The notes beneath the pieces are model-generated. The model worked only from the letters and a program-made list of their open reading frames with translations. It was not told the DNA's origin and did no database searches. Both the position numbers and the translations under genes were made by a program. A stretch of DNA of 64,000 nucleotides from Laccaria trichodermophora (taxonomy: Eukaryota > Basidiomycota > Agaricomycetes > Agaricales > Hydnangiaceae): positions 744,001 to 808,000 of the forward strand of contig JACTVC010000021.1 in assembly GCA_018417955.1 (NCBI GenBank), written 5' to 3'. Within the stretch, counting starts at the first letter, position 1; each line of letters opens with the position of its first letter. Positions 1-11,755 of this stretch are shown piece by piece.

Positions 1-372
1 AATTCTGAAAAAGCATCAAAGAAGGAAAGGAGCGAGCATACCATTAGTAGGCTCTTGAGTATTCAACTCTGGTGACGGATAATCGACGTCCATGGGCACT
101 TCAACAAATTCATTGTTGGCACCAAAATCCACGCGAGAACTTAAGGGTATTGCTGGCGAGGTCAATGGTGTCGCGTCGGCTTGAATTTCATTGGGATTTG
201 AATGTGTGCGCTCCCGAAGTTCTTTCCTGATCATCGAAGTTTTCTTACACCAAGCTTCATGCTTATCGAAACCTCGCGCACTTCGATGGGTCTTGCAATA
301 GCGGCATTTCCGCTCAAGCCTCTCAACTTGGAGCTTCCCGGACTTCGTAGAATGTGTTGAACGACGTGGCAT
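1..372 (-). CDS. Plavaka-type KDZ transposase, N-terminal exon (partial, runs off the left edge)
   Basis: The first exon of a minus-strand gene is visible. I place the start at the ATG of MPRRST (372), because the upstream ATG at 429 only adds a short hydrophobic stretch. The exon contains a C2HC-like zinc-finger pattern, CRYCKTH...GFDKHEAWC, near residues 23-41. A Ser/Thr/Asp-rich segment containing PMDVDYP follows. A donor GGTATG occurs at about position 41, after TNG, so the gene continues beyond the window. A short Cys/His finger followed by a PMDVD-like acidic segment is how fungal Plavaka (KDZ superfamily) proteins begin; the complete gene at 51886-56209 begins comparably with a CACGK...HQYVC finger. 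The divergent neighbour at 591 is a DUF6698-like gene, the same companion seen beside the second Plavaka gene. The catalytic part lies outside the window, so intactness cannot be judged. Confidence 0.6.
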
Positions 373-533
373 TGGTAGGAAAATTCGTACAAGTCGACTT
401 AGAGAAGGAAGCCGACACCACGGCCCCACTGATTATTCAGTTGGCATAATGCGTCACTTTGCGTCATTTTATTGGAAGTTCACAGGTACAAACTGTCAAG
501 GTGGAGCAGCCCCACAAATTTTGAGATGCTGGA

Positions 534-542
534 ATATATAAA
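534..542 (+). promoter_or_regulatory. TATA box of the DUF6698-like gene
   Basis: The sequence atatataaag lies about 50 bp upstream of the ATG at 591, in the short (218 bp) region shared with the divergent Plavaka gene. Position and sequence fit a core promoter. The initiation site itself is not visible. Confidence 0.55.
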
Positions 543-590
543 GGGGACCTTTGAGCAAAACAACAACCCAATCGATTCTACTCACTCACA

Positions 591-2058
591 ATGACACCAC
601 GGGCGCAGTCGCATGATCATTCCAACTCCCCAGCCCCCTCGAATTCCGAGAACGTGCCGGTGCTCAGCATGGACACTTCCCGAGCCGACTTGTTCAAGGT
701 GACTCTGATAGTTGCATGACTCTTGCGCGGCGTTGAACTGACATCATGTGATCGCGTCTCGGAGATTGCCCGGCAGTACGAAGTTGACAAGAACGCTGCC
801 CAAGCCAAATTGGATCGTCTCAGTCGCAAGTTTGCGGATATCACCAACGACGAGGACGACAACTCCAGCCATCAGCCCAAACGTCGCCGAACTCGCCATG
901 AGTCTCCGCCTGTGGATCCGGATGATGAAATAGACGCTACCAATCGCACCATCGCTGACGAACGTTTTGTCTACCAAGCTGGACACAAATTCTTCCTTAT
1001 CTGCGCTCCATGGATTCGATCAGGAGAAGATCTCTTTGATACTGACATCGACGAGCACTACAATGCGGCCGAGAGATTTGAGAACGACAAGAAGAAGGTG
1101 CAGGGTCAAATCCACGAGATTCTCGACCTTCTCCAGGAGAAGATTGAGCAGGATGCCTTGTGTCAGAGGTGGCTCAGACGACAGGTCAGTTCCGTTCGTA
1201 TTTTGTAACTTTATACTCACTTGTGTCTAGTTTATGAACGGCCTCAAAGCACAAAGATACAATACTGCCACCCGAATCCGCCACTCCTGCGCGTCGATCC
1301 TCGGTGCCTCCGAGACTGATCTCCTCCAAGCAGACATCAGGAAGGCCAAGTTTCGTGAGGACATCGGATGGGTGAGCGAGACTGGACAGTATTCAAGCAT
1401 CGATGTTCCGATCCTTCATAAGGATTGGCATGGTGGGTACTCGCTTTCTTCCGTCTTTCTCAATCCTAAGCTTATGGGGGTGAGTCTCGAGTTCATTTCT
1501 CATACTTATGTTTAGGGGAACTCATTCTTGATTCAGATCTACATCGCCCTCATTCGTGGGCCCATCGCTGGAAAACATTTTATGAACGGCCAATCACTTC
1601 ATCCCCAAACCGAGACGATGGCTCATATTCATAACATACGCAACATCACACCCGGTGCTATTGCTACGTGTGGTATACTGGTACGTCACTTTTACATATT
1701 TTACATCATCCATAACATCCTTCCTTAGGCTCGCTGGGCTCTTTCGAGTGACGACGCTCTTCAGGAGGTGGGCTCGAACACTGGTATACGTTATTTCAAC
1801 GACTTCGAGGAATACCTAACGATTCTCGAGACTGGCCTTCAACAAAGGAAGAAGAGTGTTCTCAACATCATCAAGCAGTGGGACGAGAAGATATTCCCGA
1901 ACTCCGAATCAAGTCTTGTAATTGGGGTCAAGAACGACGAGAGCTGTGGCTTGAAAAGGGCAATGGAACTCTTAGCTGCTGATTCAGAAGAGGAAGAAGA
2001 CCAGATGGAAGACCAGGACGGAAATGGGAATGCTGGCAGTGAGGCAACACCAGTCTAG
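591..2058 (+). CDS. DUF6698-like protein, companion of the Plavaka element
   Basis: Five exons (591-698, 765-1184, 1231-1479, 1537-1680, 1729-2058) join in phase 0 and give about 415 aa with no stop. The first intron has a CTGAC branch-like site. The N terminus is Ser-rich and disordered, then a charged coiled segment with a basic KRRRTR stretch. The C-terminal half carries the order of motifs I associate with agaricomycete DUF6698 proteins: a Y-IALIRGP segment, then NITPGAIA, then RWALSS, and finally an IIKQWDEKIF end that corresponds to the E-WFNDQVF end of the protein at 50140-51722. The extreme C terminus is acidic (EEEEDQMEDQD). Biochemical function is unknown. It lies back to back with a Plavaka transposase gene, so it is probably part of the same mobile element or its host-derived accessory gene. 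The family call is from motif memory, not a search. Confidence 0.6.
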
Positions 2059-2189
2059 TGCCTGCCATTATGTAGTGCACAGCCAGCTCGAAATGCATTG
2101 ATTTTACGCTCTCTTTGGTGTGAGACCTAAATATTATGCTCGAAATCCGGGGGGATCCAGATTGTGGTTCGTCAACCTGACACCGAGGG

Positions 2190-2410
2190 TAAGCTCTGCT
2201 ATACACTTGCCGTGTTCAAACATTTGGTCAGGAGATATAATTACCATAATCACTGGCTCGTTCTCTCAGCATTCAAATGTTTGAACAGGGTAGGTAAGTG
2301 CCATAATTACAGACATGTCTTCTCCGTGCTCAAATGTTTTACCAGGAGGAGTAACTAGTATAACCGCTAATACACCCAATCAGTACTAAAATGTTTGACC
2401 ACAGCGGTAA
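2190..2410 (+). repeat. 57-bp tandem repeat, about four degenerate units
   Basis: The core ttcaaatgtttgacCagg-like motif recurs at 2215, 2272, 2329 and 2386, exactly 57 bp apart each time, followed by similar text (ag..taattac..). The first unit reads ttcaaacattt and the last ctaaaatgttt, so the units have diverged by substitution while the spacing has not changed. The array starts about 130 bp after the DUF6698-like gene and has no coding potential. Confidence 0.75.
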
Positions 2411-3157
2411 TTACTGATTCAAGAGAGGGGGTCTATCACACCCATACGCACGTTCTGTGGCTGAAATACATGCCGAAATACTGATGACCTGATGCACACA
2501 TATGAGCACCATATTGGCGCGTCTAGGTTTTTCTCGGATTTTCCGACATTCCAGACGAGAACGTCACCCAGACCCTAGGCCCGCGTATATGTTGTTCAAT
2601 TACGATTGCGGAGATGACAGGAATTCAACGCAACAGTAAAGAGAAACCACGAGATCCGTCGTCGCCCCCCTCCGACACCCACGTTTTGAGATCTGTTGAG
2701 GGTCTTCGATGCAACACATAGGCGTACACTCATTTACCAATGTACGGCAAGGTGAGAATTGGCGTTACAAGTAGACGTGATCCAGGAAGTGGGTAATGGA
2801 TCCTGAGACAATCCTACCGTCACAGTCAGCGTTTCAATTGAAGCCATCGTAATAATCACAGAGGCTTACAAGGCTGACGACCAGGCCCGGACCCGTTGGG
2901 CGTCCTAGCAATTGTTTACTTGATTCGGGTGTTTCCACCAGCCATAACTTGAATGCGGAAGCATTGCACATGCTGTGTCCTAACAGGGATGATCGTATCC
3001 ATAGATTGAATGAGGTGAGTACTTGAGCGCCAAGTGAGTACAAGTCCGAAGGGAGTTATTTACTTCAATTTACTTTGAAACAAACAAACAAACCACACGT
3101 TGCCTTCTGAGCGTCTAGCAATCTTGCTTCTAACCTTCACCTTGCAGAACCGAACCA
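2411..3157. other. Intergenic, no gene recognised
   Basis: No convincing coding region, tRNA-like fold or transposon end was found here. The last 100 bp are presumably the promoter and leader of the STAND receptor gene that begins near 3158. A run of aacaaacaaacaaacc lies at about 3080. Confidence 0.4.
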
Positions 3158-6100
3158 ATGAATACAACTTCGAACGCGAACACCGATCCTACGTTAGTCC
3201 CTCTATTTTTGTTTCACCTCACATCGTCACCAACATTTGACCACCCATTCCAGTATTGCGTCCTCCGATCCCGGGATCGCGATTGAGATCAAAGGCAAGG
3301 TGGACCGCCAACTCGGATGGACATTGACTGAATTGCCGTCCCGCTATAGACATCAAAGTCAACAATATACCTCAGGGGCCACTTCGTCAACACAAGCATT
3401 ATGTACAGTTCACTGTTGGTGGAGATACACAGGAAACGGGGAAGAGCGACATGTCGGCGGATCCAGCGTGGTCTGACACACTTTCATTGTATGTATTATT
3501 TCCTCCACTTCAAGCTGTGTTGAAATTCTTATCTTCAACAAGCAATACCTCACAATCATCTGATCTGATTTGTCGGGTTTACAAGACTCCCCGTCGGATT
3601 GGCCGGGCCTTTGCTCATGGGAATGAACTTATAGGAATAATGAAAGAAGAAATTCTCTTGCTGCTTGGGGGAGCTTTGTCTAAAGGTTTGTCTGTGTCTT
3701 CTCATTCTCTAACTGTCTATATATCTAGAAATTAGTTGCCTTTTGGGTAAGCCGAGTGACCCAGGCTTGCCATTGGGAAACACCACCATTGAGTTCTCTA
3801 TATCCACTTTGAAACATAGCTTTCCAATCTTGAGCCCAATTGTAAGAGGTCTTTGGTGTGCTTGAAAAGATTATCTAACAGCCTAAAAGCTTTCTATGGC
3901 TGCTGATCCTACAACTCAAGCTATTTTGGATATCAGTCCTGCTTTAGAACTGGCTGAGGTTGCTCATATGAAGATGAAAACTGGCCCTCAGAATTCTGCT
4001 TCTGCTCTTAACATTGGTGTTGATATAATTGCTTCAGACTTTTTCTCTACCAACTATGGTTTGCTTGTTGAGCATATTCAAGCTTTCATTAGAATTGCAG
4101 ACAAGTTATCAGAGGTAAGCTGTCAATATTCCTCATAATTAAGGATCCCAGTTATTATTCTCAATATAGTTTCACCCATATATTAAGGCTGCATGGGGCA
4201 TACTGTCTGTCATTCCCAAGGTTTGTCAAGTGGTAGAGTGATCTTTCATTTAATGAATCTTATAAATTTGTCAGACCATTTTGCATCAGATTGACCGTGA
4301 TGGTAAAATTCCTGATCTTGTCCAAGATATGCAAGCTCTGTATGCATTCCTCAAAGGAACAGATCCATCCAAGTATGATGAACCACAGAGGAAGATTGTC
4401 ACATCTTTGGCTCAGCAAACCATAGAATGTGCCTATTTCATTCGCCAATATGCTAGTGATCCCAACTTTTGTAAGTTATATTTTATTTTCTTGTGTTGAT
4501 TCTTATCTCTTTGCCTCTTCAAAGGGAAGAGAACTGGAAAGAATTTAATGTCAGATGCAGACCAGAAAATTGAAAATTTCCAGGATCAATTCAAGAAGTT
4601 GAATTTAGCTTTTACTCAGCATGCTGTTTGTGAGACCCAACTTATAGTTCTGCGAGTTGTCAACACTGTGGACAAACTGGGTAAATCATATTATTTCCTG
4701 AAAATATTTTGATTAATGTTTAGACTTTCAGATGCAACTGCAGATCTCAAGGACATGTACTATGCTAAGAATGCTCGGTTTGATTCAGACAAGCAGTGTC
4801 TTCCTGGAACTCGTGTAGCCTTGATTGATGAACTGACAGACTGGATAAATTCCCCAGATGGTGAGGGTACACCTCGCATACTCTTCTTTAGTGCTGCTGC
4901 AGGGTTTGGAAAATCAGCCATTGCTCATACCATTGCAGAGCATTTTCACAATCTGGGTCATTTGGGATCTTCATACTGTTTTGATCAAGCTGATCAGGCT
5001 AATCGGAGCATAAGATATCTATTCAGTACTATCTCTCAGGATCTTTCTGATTTAGATGCTGCCTGGAAATCTGCTCTGTGCTCTGTTGTTACTGGAAATC
5101 GTGCTTTGTGCTCTACTTTGGCAGTAAAAGAGCAGTTTGACAACTTCATTGTAAAGCCTGCTACAGCTTTGACTACTGTGGGGCCTATTGTCATTGTGAT
5201 TGATGCTCTGGATGAGAGTGGTAGTCACATTGAAAGAAAACCACTATTAGATATCCTTATTGGCAGAGCTGCAGAGTTACCTAAAAACTTTCGGATTCTG
5301 ATTACTACACGTCTTGAACCTGATGTTTCTAAGGCTCTTCAGCCAGTATGCCAACATTCATATGTCAAGCACAAGCATGTGGATGCTGCAGAAATGGAGA
5401 ATGACCTAAATGACCTTGATCTTTCTCTTTACATTGAACATAAGCTGTCAGACATAAAATCTGAGCTTGAAGCCAGATGGCCAAATCATGAATGGTGCAG
5501 TCTGCTTGTGAAAAGTTCAGAAGGCCTCTTCCAGTGGGCAGCTGTTACATGTCATTATATTATGAATCCATATGGAGGCAAGCTTCCATATGAGCATCTG
5601 GAATCTTTTCTTGAGACCAGAAGTGGCTTAGATAATCTGTATCATGAAGTTCTCAATCAAGCTTTTCAAGGAAATGATTCAAAAGCCATGAACAGATACA
5701 GATCAGTTATGGGAAGAATTTTAACAGCAAAAGAACCACTACCTTTATCAACTTTGTCAAAAATGCATGTAGACAAACCAGCATGGATGGATGAGATAAA
5801 GGCAATAATTGGACCATTGGGTTGTTTGCTTTCTGGGATCAATGAGAATGATGTTGCAATAAAGCCATTGCATAGCTCCTTTTATGACTACCTCACATGC
5901 TTTTCACGAAGTGGGGAATTCTTTATCAATATTGATGAGGCTGAGAAAGAATTTGCTATCACAACTCTATACATACTTAAGACAGAGCTTCACTTTAATC
6001 TATGTCAACTGCCCACATCATATAAAGCAAATGATGATCCTGAAGTCAATATGATGCAACAAGTCAAAGAAAAAGTCTCATCCCAGCTAATTTATGCATG

Positions 6101-8709
6101 CTGTTTTTTTGCAGCCCATATTTTGTGGGTCCAATCTACTGGTCAGGTTCTGGAAGACCTTCATTACTTTTTTAATCATAAGTTTCTCTATTGGTTGGAA
6201 GTGTTGAGTGTTACAAGTAGGGTAAATATTGCACATGGCATACTTTCTTCATTGTTAAACTGGAAAAAGGTACATTTTCTATGAACATCTCTATAGCTTG
6301 TCTAACTCATTTGCAGACAGATCTAGATGTTAGAATGTTTATTGAGGATGCTATAAAATTTGTGACTACTTTTTTTCAGCCTATAGCTCATAGTGCACCT
6401 CATATATACATATCTGCTCTGCCCATGTCACCAAGTGGTTCTCTGATTGCAAAAATGTATTCTGGTCACATTACTGGAGTAGTCTCTCTTGAAAGGGGAA
6501 AACAGATATCATGGCCATCTATCAATAGCATCTTCCAAGGCCATGCTAAAGGTGTCTCCTCTGTTGCATTCTCACCTGATGGAAAGTACATTGTTTCAGG
6601 ATCAGATGACAAAACTATCAGAATGTGGGATGCACAGACAGGGAAGCTTGAGTTAGATCCCTTTGAAGGCCACACAGATGATGTTACCTCTGTTGCATTC
6701 TCACCAGATGGAAAGTACATTGTTTCAGGGTCATGGGATGATACTATTAGATTGTGGGATGCACAAACAGGAAAGCCTGTCTCAGGTCCATTTGAGGGCC
6801 ACACAAACTGTGTCATCTCTGTTGCATTCTCACCAGATGGAAAGTACATTGTTTCAGGATCAGATGACAAAACTATCAGAATGTGGGATGCACAGACCAG
6901 AAACCTTGTCTCAGATCCATTTGAAGGCCACACAGACCATATCACCTCTGTTTCATTTTCACCAGATGGAAAGTACATTGTTTCAGGGTCATTGGACAGA
7001 AATATAAGAATGTGGGATGCACAGACAGGAAAGCCTGTCTCAGATCCATTTGAAGGCCACACAAACTGTGTTACCTCTGTTGCATTTTCACCTGATGGAA
7101 AGTACATTGTATCAGGATCAGAAGATAAAACTATCAGAATGTGGGATGCACAGAGAGGAAAGCCTGTCTCAGATCCATTTGAAGGCCACACGGATAATGT
7201 CACCTCTGTTGCATTTTCACCTGATGGAAAGTACATTGTTTCAGGGTCATTGGACAGAAATATAAGAATGTGGGATGCACAGACAGGAAAGCTTGTCTCA
7301 GATCCATTTGAAGGCCACATGAGCCATGTTACCTCTGTTGCATTCTCACCAGATGGGAAGTACATTGTTTCAGGGTCATGGGACAATACTATCAGAATGT
7401 GGGATGCACAGAAAGGAAAGCTTGTCTCAGATCCATTTGAATGTCACACAGACCGTGTCACCTCTGTTGCATTCTCACCAGATGGAAAGTACATTGTTTC
7501 AGGATCAGATGACAAAACTATCAGAATGTGGGATGCACAGTCAGGAAAGCTTGTCTCAGATCCATTTGAAGGTCACACAGCCCATATTACTTCTGTTGCA
7601 TTTTCACCAGATGGAAAGTACATTGTTTCAGGGTCATGGGACCGAAATATAAGAATGTGGGATGTGCAGACAGGAAAGCCTGTCTCAGATCCATTTGAAG
7701 GCCACACAGGTGATGTCACCTCTGTTACATTCTCACCTGATGGGAAGTATATTGTTTCAGGATCAGATGACAAAACTATCAGAATATGGGATGCACAGAC
7801 AGGAAACATTGTCTTAGATCCATTTGAAGGTCACACAGAGCCTGTCACCTCTGTTGTGCTCTCACAAGATGGAAAGTACATTGTTTCAGGGTCATGGGAT
7901 GAAACTATCAGAATGTGGGATGCAAAGACAGGAAATTTTGTCTCAGATCCTGTTGAAGGTCACACAGAGCCTGTCACCTCTGTTGCATTTTCACCTGATG
8001 GAAAGTACATTGTTTCAGGGTCATGGGACAAAACTATCAGATTGTGGAATGCACTGACAGGAAAGCCTGCCTCTGGTCCATTTAAAGGCCACACAGAACC
8101 TGTCACCTCCATTGCATTCTCACCTAATGGAAAGTACATTGTTTCAGGTTCATGGGACAATACTATCAGAATGTGGGATGCACAGACAGGAAAGCCTGTC
8201 TTAGATCCATTTGAATGCCACATAGACCGTGTCACCTCTGTTGCATTCTCACCAGATGGAAATTATATTGTTTCAGGGTCATGGGACAAAACTATCAGAT
8301 TGTGGGATGCACTGATAGGAAAGCCTGCCTTCGGACAATTTCAAGGCCACACAGATGGTGTCACTTCTTTCTCAACAAATGGAACGTACATTCTTCCAGA
8401 TGAAACTATTCAACACAGAGATCATGACTTTGATATACATGGTCTGTTTTTATTTATTTTATCAGTATATAATAGTTCTCATATTTGCTTTTAGTGTTTT
8501 CTATTCTCAATCAATCTCGTCTTACATCAACAGGATGGCTCTGTACACATGCAGGAGATTTATTGCTCTGGATACCACCTTGGTACCAATCAGGTCTTCA
8601 ATGGCAACCTAGAAACTCACTTGTCATTGCAAAACATGCTGCAAAGCTTGCTTTTGATGAATTTGTGTTTGGAAAAGACTGGCATTTATGCAAAACAGCA
8701 GGATCCTAA
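3158..8709 (+). CDS. STAND/NLR-like receptor: C2-like domain, NACHT, 14 WD40 repeats
   Basis: A multi-exon gene. The C2-like N-terminal domain is read from exons at about 3340-3488, 3543-3685 and 3730-3840 (HYVQFTVGG, SDMSADPAWSDTLS, KEISCLLGKPSDPG). Exons at 3890-4114, 4170-4220, 4275-4470 and 4525-4680 encode a helical linker. The long exon 4732-6269 holds the NACHT ATPase with Walker A AAAGFGKSAIAHTI and Walker B IVIVIDALDES. Exon 6317-8441 encodes the WD40 repeats, and 8534-8709 a conserved-looking tail with LLLWIPPWYQSGLQW. All junctions from 3489 on keep phase. The extreme 5' end (3158-3340) does not: the ATG exon and the C2 frame cannot be joined with a clear intron, so the start is uncertain and could be damaged. 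Fungal proteins of this architecture are signal-transducing NTPases linked in other fungi to nonself recognition and heterokaryon incompatibility; that role here is inferred. Codon usage is markedly AT-rich compared with the F-box genes downstream. Confidence 0.85.
6539..8441 (+). repeat. Array of 14 near-identical 129-bp WD40 repeats plus a degenerate 15th
   Basis: Each unit is 43 codons, GH-x3-VTSVAFSPDGKYIVSGS-x-D-x-TIR-x-WDAQTGK..., repeated without indels from 6539 to about 8344. A degenerate unit (GHTDGVTSFSTNG) closes the array. The framework residues are almost invariant. Variation is concentrated in the three residues after GH (AKG, TDD, TNC, TDH, MSH, TEP, IDR and others), the residue after GS (D, W, L or E), the residue before TIR/NIR, and the M/L/I before WD. 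Fourteen units would build two seven-bladed propellers. Recent unit exchange is suggested by pairs such as units 4 and 6 (both SLDRNIR) and 11-13 (all TEP). Confidence 0.9.
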
Positions 8710-9030
8710 GTAGTTTTTAGATGTTGGATGTTGTCAGTGTTAAAAAATGTTGCTAAAGTTACTGTAGCTATTGTCTTTGAGAAACAGGATTCTCATCTGC
8801 AGTCATTCACTGGTCAAAGAGGCACCCAAATAAAGAATGGTATCAGAAATTGTAGATATGAGGGATATCAACATTATGAACTGGGAGAACTATGCACATA
8901 GATTGTACCCTATGTAATATCTAGTTATAAACTCAAATTTGAGCTGTTGAATAGTATATTGCATGCTATCAGTGCCAAAAACAAAGGTCAATGCAAAATC
9001 AGTCAATGAGGCAGATGTCACACTGTTCTG
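8710..9030. other. AT-rich spacer after the receptor gene
   Basis: No coding region is supported. The composition is as AT-rich as the receptor gene. It presumably holds the receptor's 3' UTR. Confidence 0.35.
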
Positions 9031-9770
9031 CTTTGGGCCTTGTGCTTAGTCACTTGGTCCCTGAATGGAAGCAGCAACTTGAGTGCCAACCTTGACATTG
9101 ATGAGGATGAGGAGGAATGGTTTGACACAGAAGACCTTACCAGCACTTCAGCTGATCACAAGCCAATGGACTGGGTTTACAATGGTGGCCAGGTAATGAC
9201 CATTATCCATTCTTCCAGTGTGCTTCACCTGCCTATCATCTTCTGTGGATGTTCTGGTGCAGCAGATACAGTTGTTCTGGGTTGGGCTGTATCCATCCAC
9301 CTACAAGTCTTGCCAGACCATATTTACCTTCCAACTCCTCAGTGACTACCTGCTGGAAAATCTGGAATGTAAAACATTGGCCATGCACTACTACTCCAAA
9401 TTAAGAAGGATCACTAACTTTGCATTTCTGAATTCCATTCTGGTATGTTGTTCAAGTACTGAGGTATACTCCCATCTCAAAACATTTGACAAAACCAGTA
9501 TCATGAGTTAATAAGGGTTAGTAGACAATACTATAATCTTACCAAACTGGCTACTTTTGGATTTGGACACAAAGGTAAGGCTCCAATGCTGGGGGAGATG
9601 GTTTTTTTTGCCCTACCTGCCCACAACCAGGAGTCAACCTTCCTGATGACTGGAACAAAAACCCCAATGATCCTGATAACTGGAAGTATACCAGAGGATT
9701 TGTAGCTGATGGCAATTTCACAGCAGCCCACCAAAAACAGGAACAGCCCAAAGACAATGCAATGATCTAG
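9031..9770 (+). pseudogene. CxC2-type KDZ transposase remnant
   Basis: Three fragments in different frames follow one another in the order expected of CxC2 KDZ transposase-associated proteins. The first is an acidic segment, DEEEWFDTEDLTS (about 9095-9190). The second is GLYPSTYKSC...TFQLLSDYLLE-NLECKTLAMHYYSKLRRITN (about 9280-9420), matching the 'LECKTSA-YYSKLRRLTN' core. The third is FCPTCPQPGVNLPDDW...WKYTRGFVADGNFTAAH (about 9607-9770), which carries the CPxCP cysteine cluster. The pieces are not joined by clear introns and the last ends at a TAG after NAMI, with no recognisable continuation. I therefore read it as a decayed copy. It shares the AT-rich composition of the adjacent receptor gene. 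Confidence 0.6.
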
Positions 9771-11750
9771 AAAAGGTGTAGAAAATACACTAGCAGACTG
9801 CAGTTGAGCATTCAAAGTATTCAACCCTCTAGCAAATCTTGCCCTTCAATTCCAATTCAGTGCCCCACAAGGCACAAAGCCCTCCTCACTGCTTCTCTTT
9901 TCCTTGCAACCCATCACTCAAAGTGAGACATCACTCACACTGTGGTCTATACTATAAAGTCACATGATGGTGGGAGGCTAATGTTGTCATATTTGAGGCT
10001 TTGATGGCAGTGGGTTCCTTTTGCAAGGGTTATGTCAATTCATTGTAAAATGGTAGGCTCTGGCCAAAAGAATGCTTGCTAGTAACAGTTAGGAATATAG
10101 GCAGTGGAATACCTTTGTGAGGGAGGTTGCAAAGGGAATGAGGTTGGTGAGATTCTGGAGCCATAAGTTGGCAGTAAGCAGCCAGCATCAAAATGCAACA
10201 ATGCCAAATACTGACTTGTTTGGTTGGAATCTAAAAATAAGCTGACTTCCCATTTTGGGATTAAAGTTTGAGGTGGAATCTCAAAAGTGTTGTGGTTGTG
10301 ATTGCTCATGTGTTCAAAATTGTGTACTTCTTGCTAGGGAAGCACAGAGGCACTCAATTGCTTAGTGTGGTGTGTCATCATTGATATCAGGATTCAGAAT
10401 CACCTGTGTAGCTAACAAATCCATCCACTGGACAGCAGATGTGCAGATATTTTAAATCTGAGATTCTTTGCTTTCCAAACTCTTTCAACTGAACTTCTAT
10501 CATCAACAGGAGAATCAGTGTTATGATGCTCATTCTACACAGGATGCTGACTATCTCAGCCTCTATCCTCATGAGTGAGCACATGTCCAAATCACTGTGT
10601 CATTTTTTTCAGCAAGGCCAGTCACATGCTCAGGTTGCTTATCACTAAACACCACCACAACTGTCTCTATCAGCACAAATCCATGAGGGAAAAGAGTGGA
10701 GGTGCCACTGCCTTATCTCATCACAGATGCATTAACCTGCCAGAAGTTCAAGCCAGATTTTGCTCCTATTGAGTGGCTATGGGGGGGATGGCCAAACTTG
10801 GCCTCCTTTATCCAGCTGCTATGGGCTCTATGGGTGCCTAGAGCACAGCTTAATGCCTGCTGTTCAAAGCTCCTGCAGAGTAGTTATTTATACTGTCATC
10901 TCTCTTGCATGTAATTGGATCTGACTTGCACCTGGTCACCATCTTACCAAAGGTCCACTTTGTGTTTGGACATCATGCTGGTTGTAGTGCATGAGCACAA
11001 AAGCAGCTCTTTGGACACATCACACAGGATTTGCGCAGATCCATCAATGGCTGAATTATGATCATACTGATCATATGCATTATCAACTGGCTGCCATTGT
11101 CTAGAGTTCTGCTGGGATTCACAGGGGAGTATCAGGATCACTTTTCAGTTAGATTGTGTCACATGTGCATGAGGGGGTGTTGGTTTATGGCTTGTGGCAT
11201 ACCTTGTTCTTTATTGTTGCATGCTGATCATGTTCTTGGCCATCCTTGGATGTGTTCAACCTGATCGGTGTGCATGCTTGAGTTTTGGGCATAGTCTGTT
11301 GTCCCAATTTTTCTTCCACCCTGCCCATTCATTGGACATACCCTCAGCTGCTGTTTGGAATCACTTTGAAGTTGACAGTTGTTGGTGTCAGCACAAACTT
11401 GGGATCTCATCTGTTTGCTTTCTGAGTGGCACCTCTTACTGCTGACTTGGATACAAACACGAGTTGCATAAACTCATGCTTCTCTTCCTTTCCTATTAAC
11501 AGGTTTAAAACTTGAATCCATGGTCCTTCACTCTCCTTACTGGCAGGCATACAGGAATTGCTGAGGGAATCACAAGATCACTATATTTCAGCATGCTCCA
11601 CAACTTTGCTGTCTTTCCATGCCATCTTTGCTTTGCAGTAATCTCAACAGCAATTTGGTTTCCTGGTCCAAACTGACTCCATCTTGTGGTACATGTCCCC
11701 CACTATGTGGGAGAAGCTCTTCCTGCAATGCATCAATTTCATTTTGGAGG
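9771..11750. other. AT-rich region, no gene recognised
   Basis: Open frames are short and none shows a domain or a consistent exon chain on either strand. It may contain further decay products of the KDZ element, but I could not identify the zinc-binding, catalytic or C-terminal parts. A faint stretch at about 10696-10800 (PDFAPIEWLWG) resembles the 'NPIE' end of DDE transposases too weakly to call. Confidence 0.35.
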
Positions 11751-11755
11751 TTTTT

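Noticed and set aside
6466..7386. Long minus-strand open frame (306 codons) inside the WD40 array, and several 70-110-codon plus-strand frames in the same region
   Set aside because: They repeat with the 129-bp period and are antisense or shifted readings of the WD40 coding repeats, without any own start or domain logic.
10696..10914. PDFAPIEWLWG-like segment as a DDE transposase C terminus
   Set aside because: The match is a handful of residues in an otherwise unrecognisable short frame, without the other catalytic blocks.
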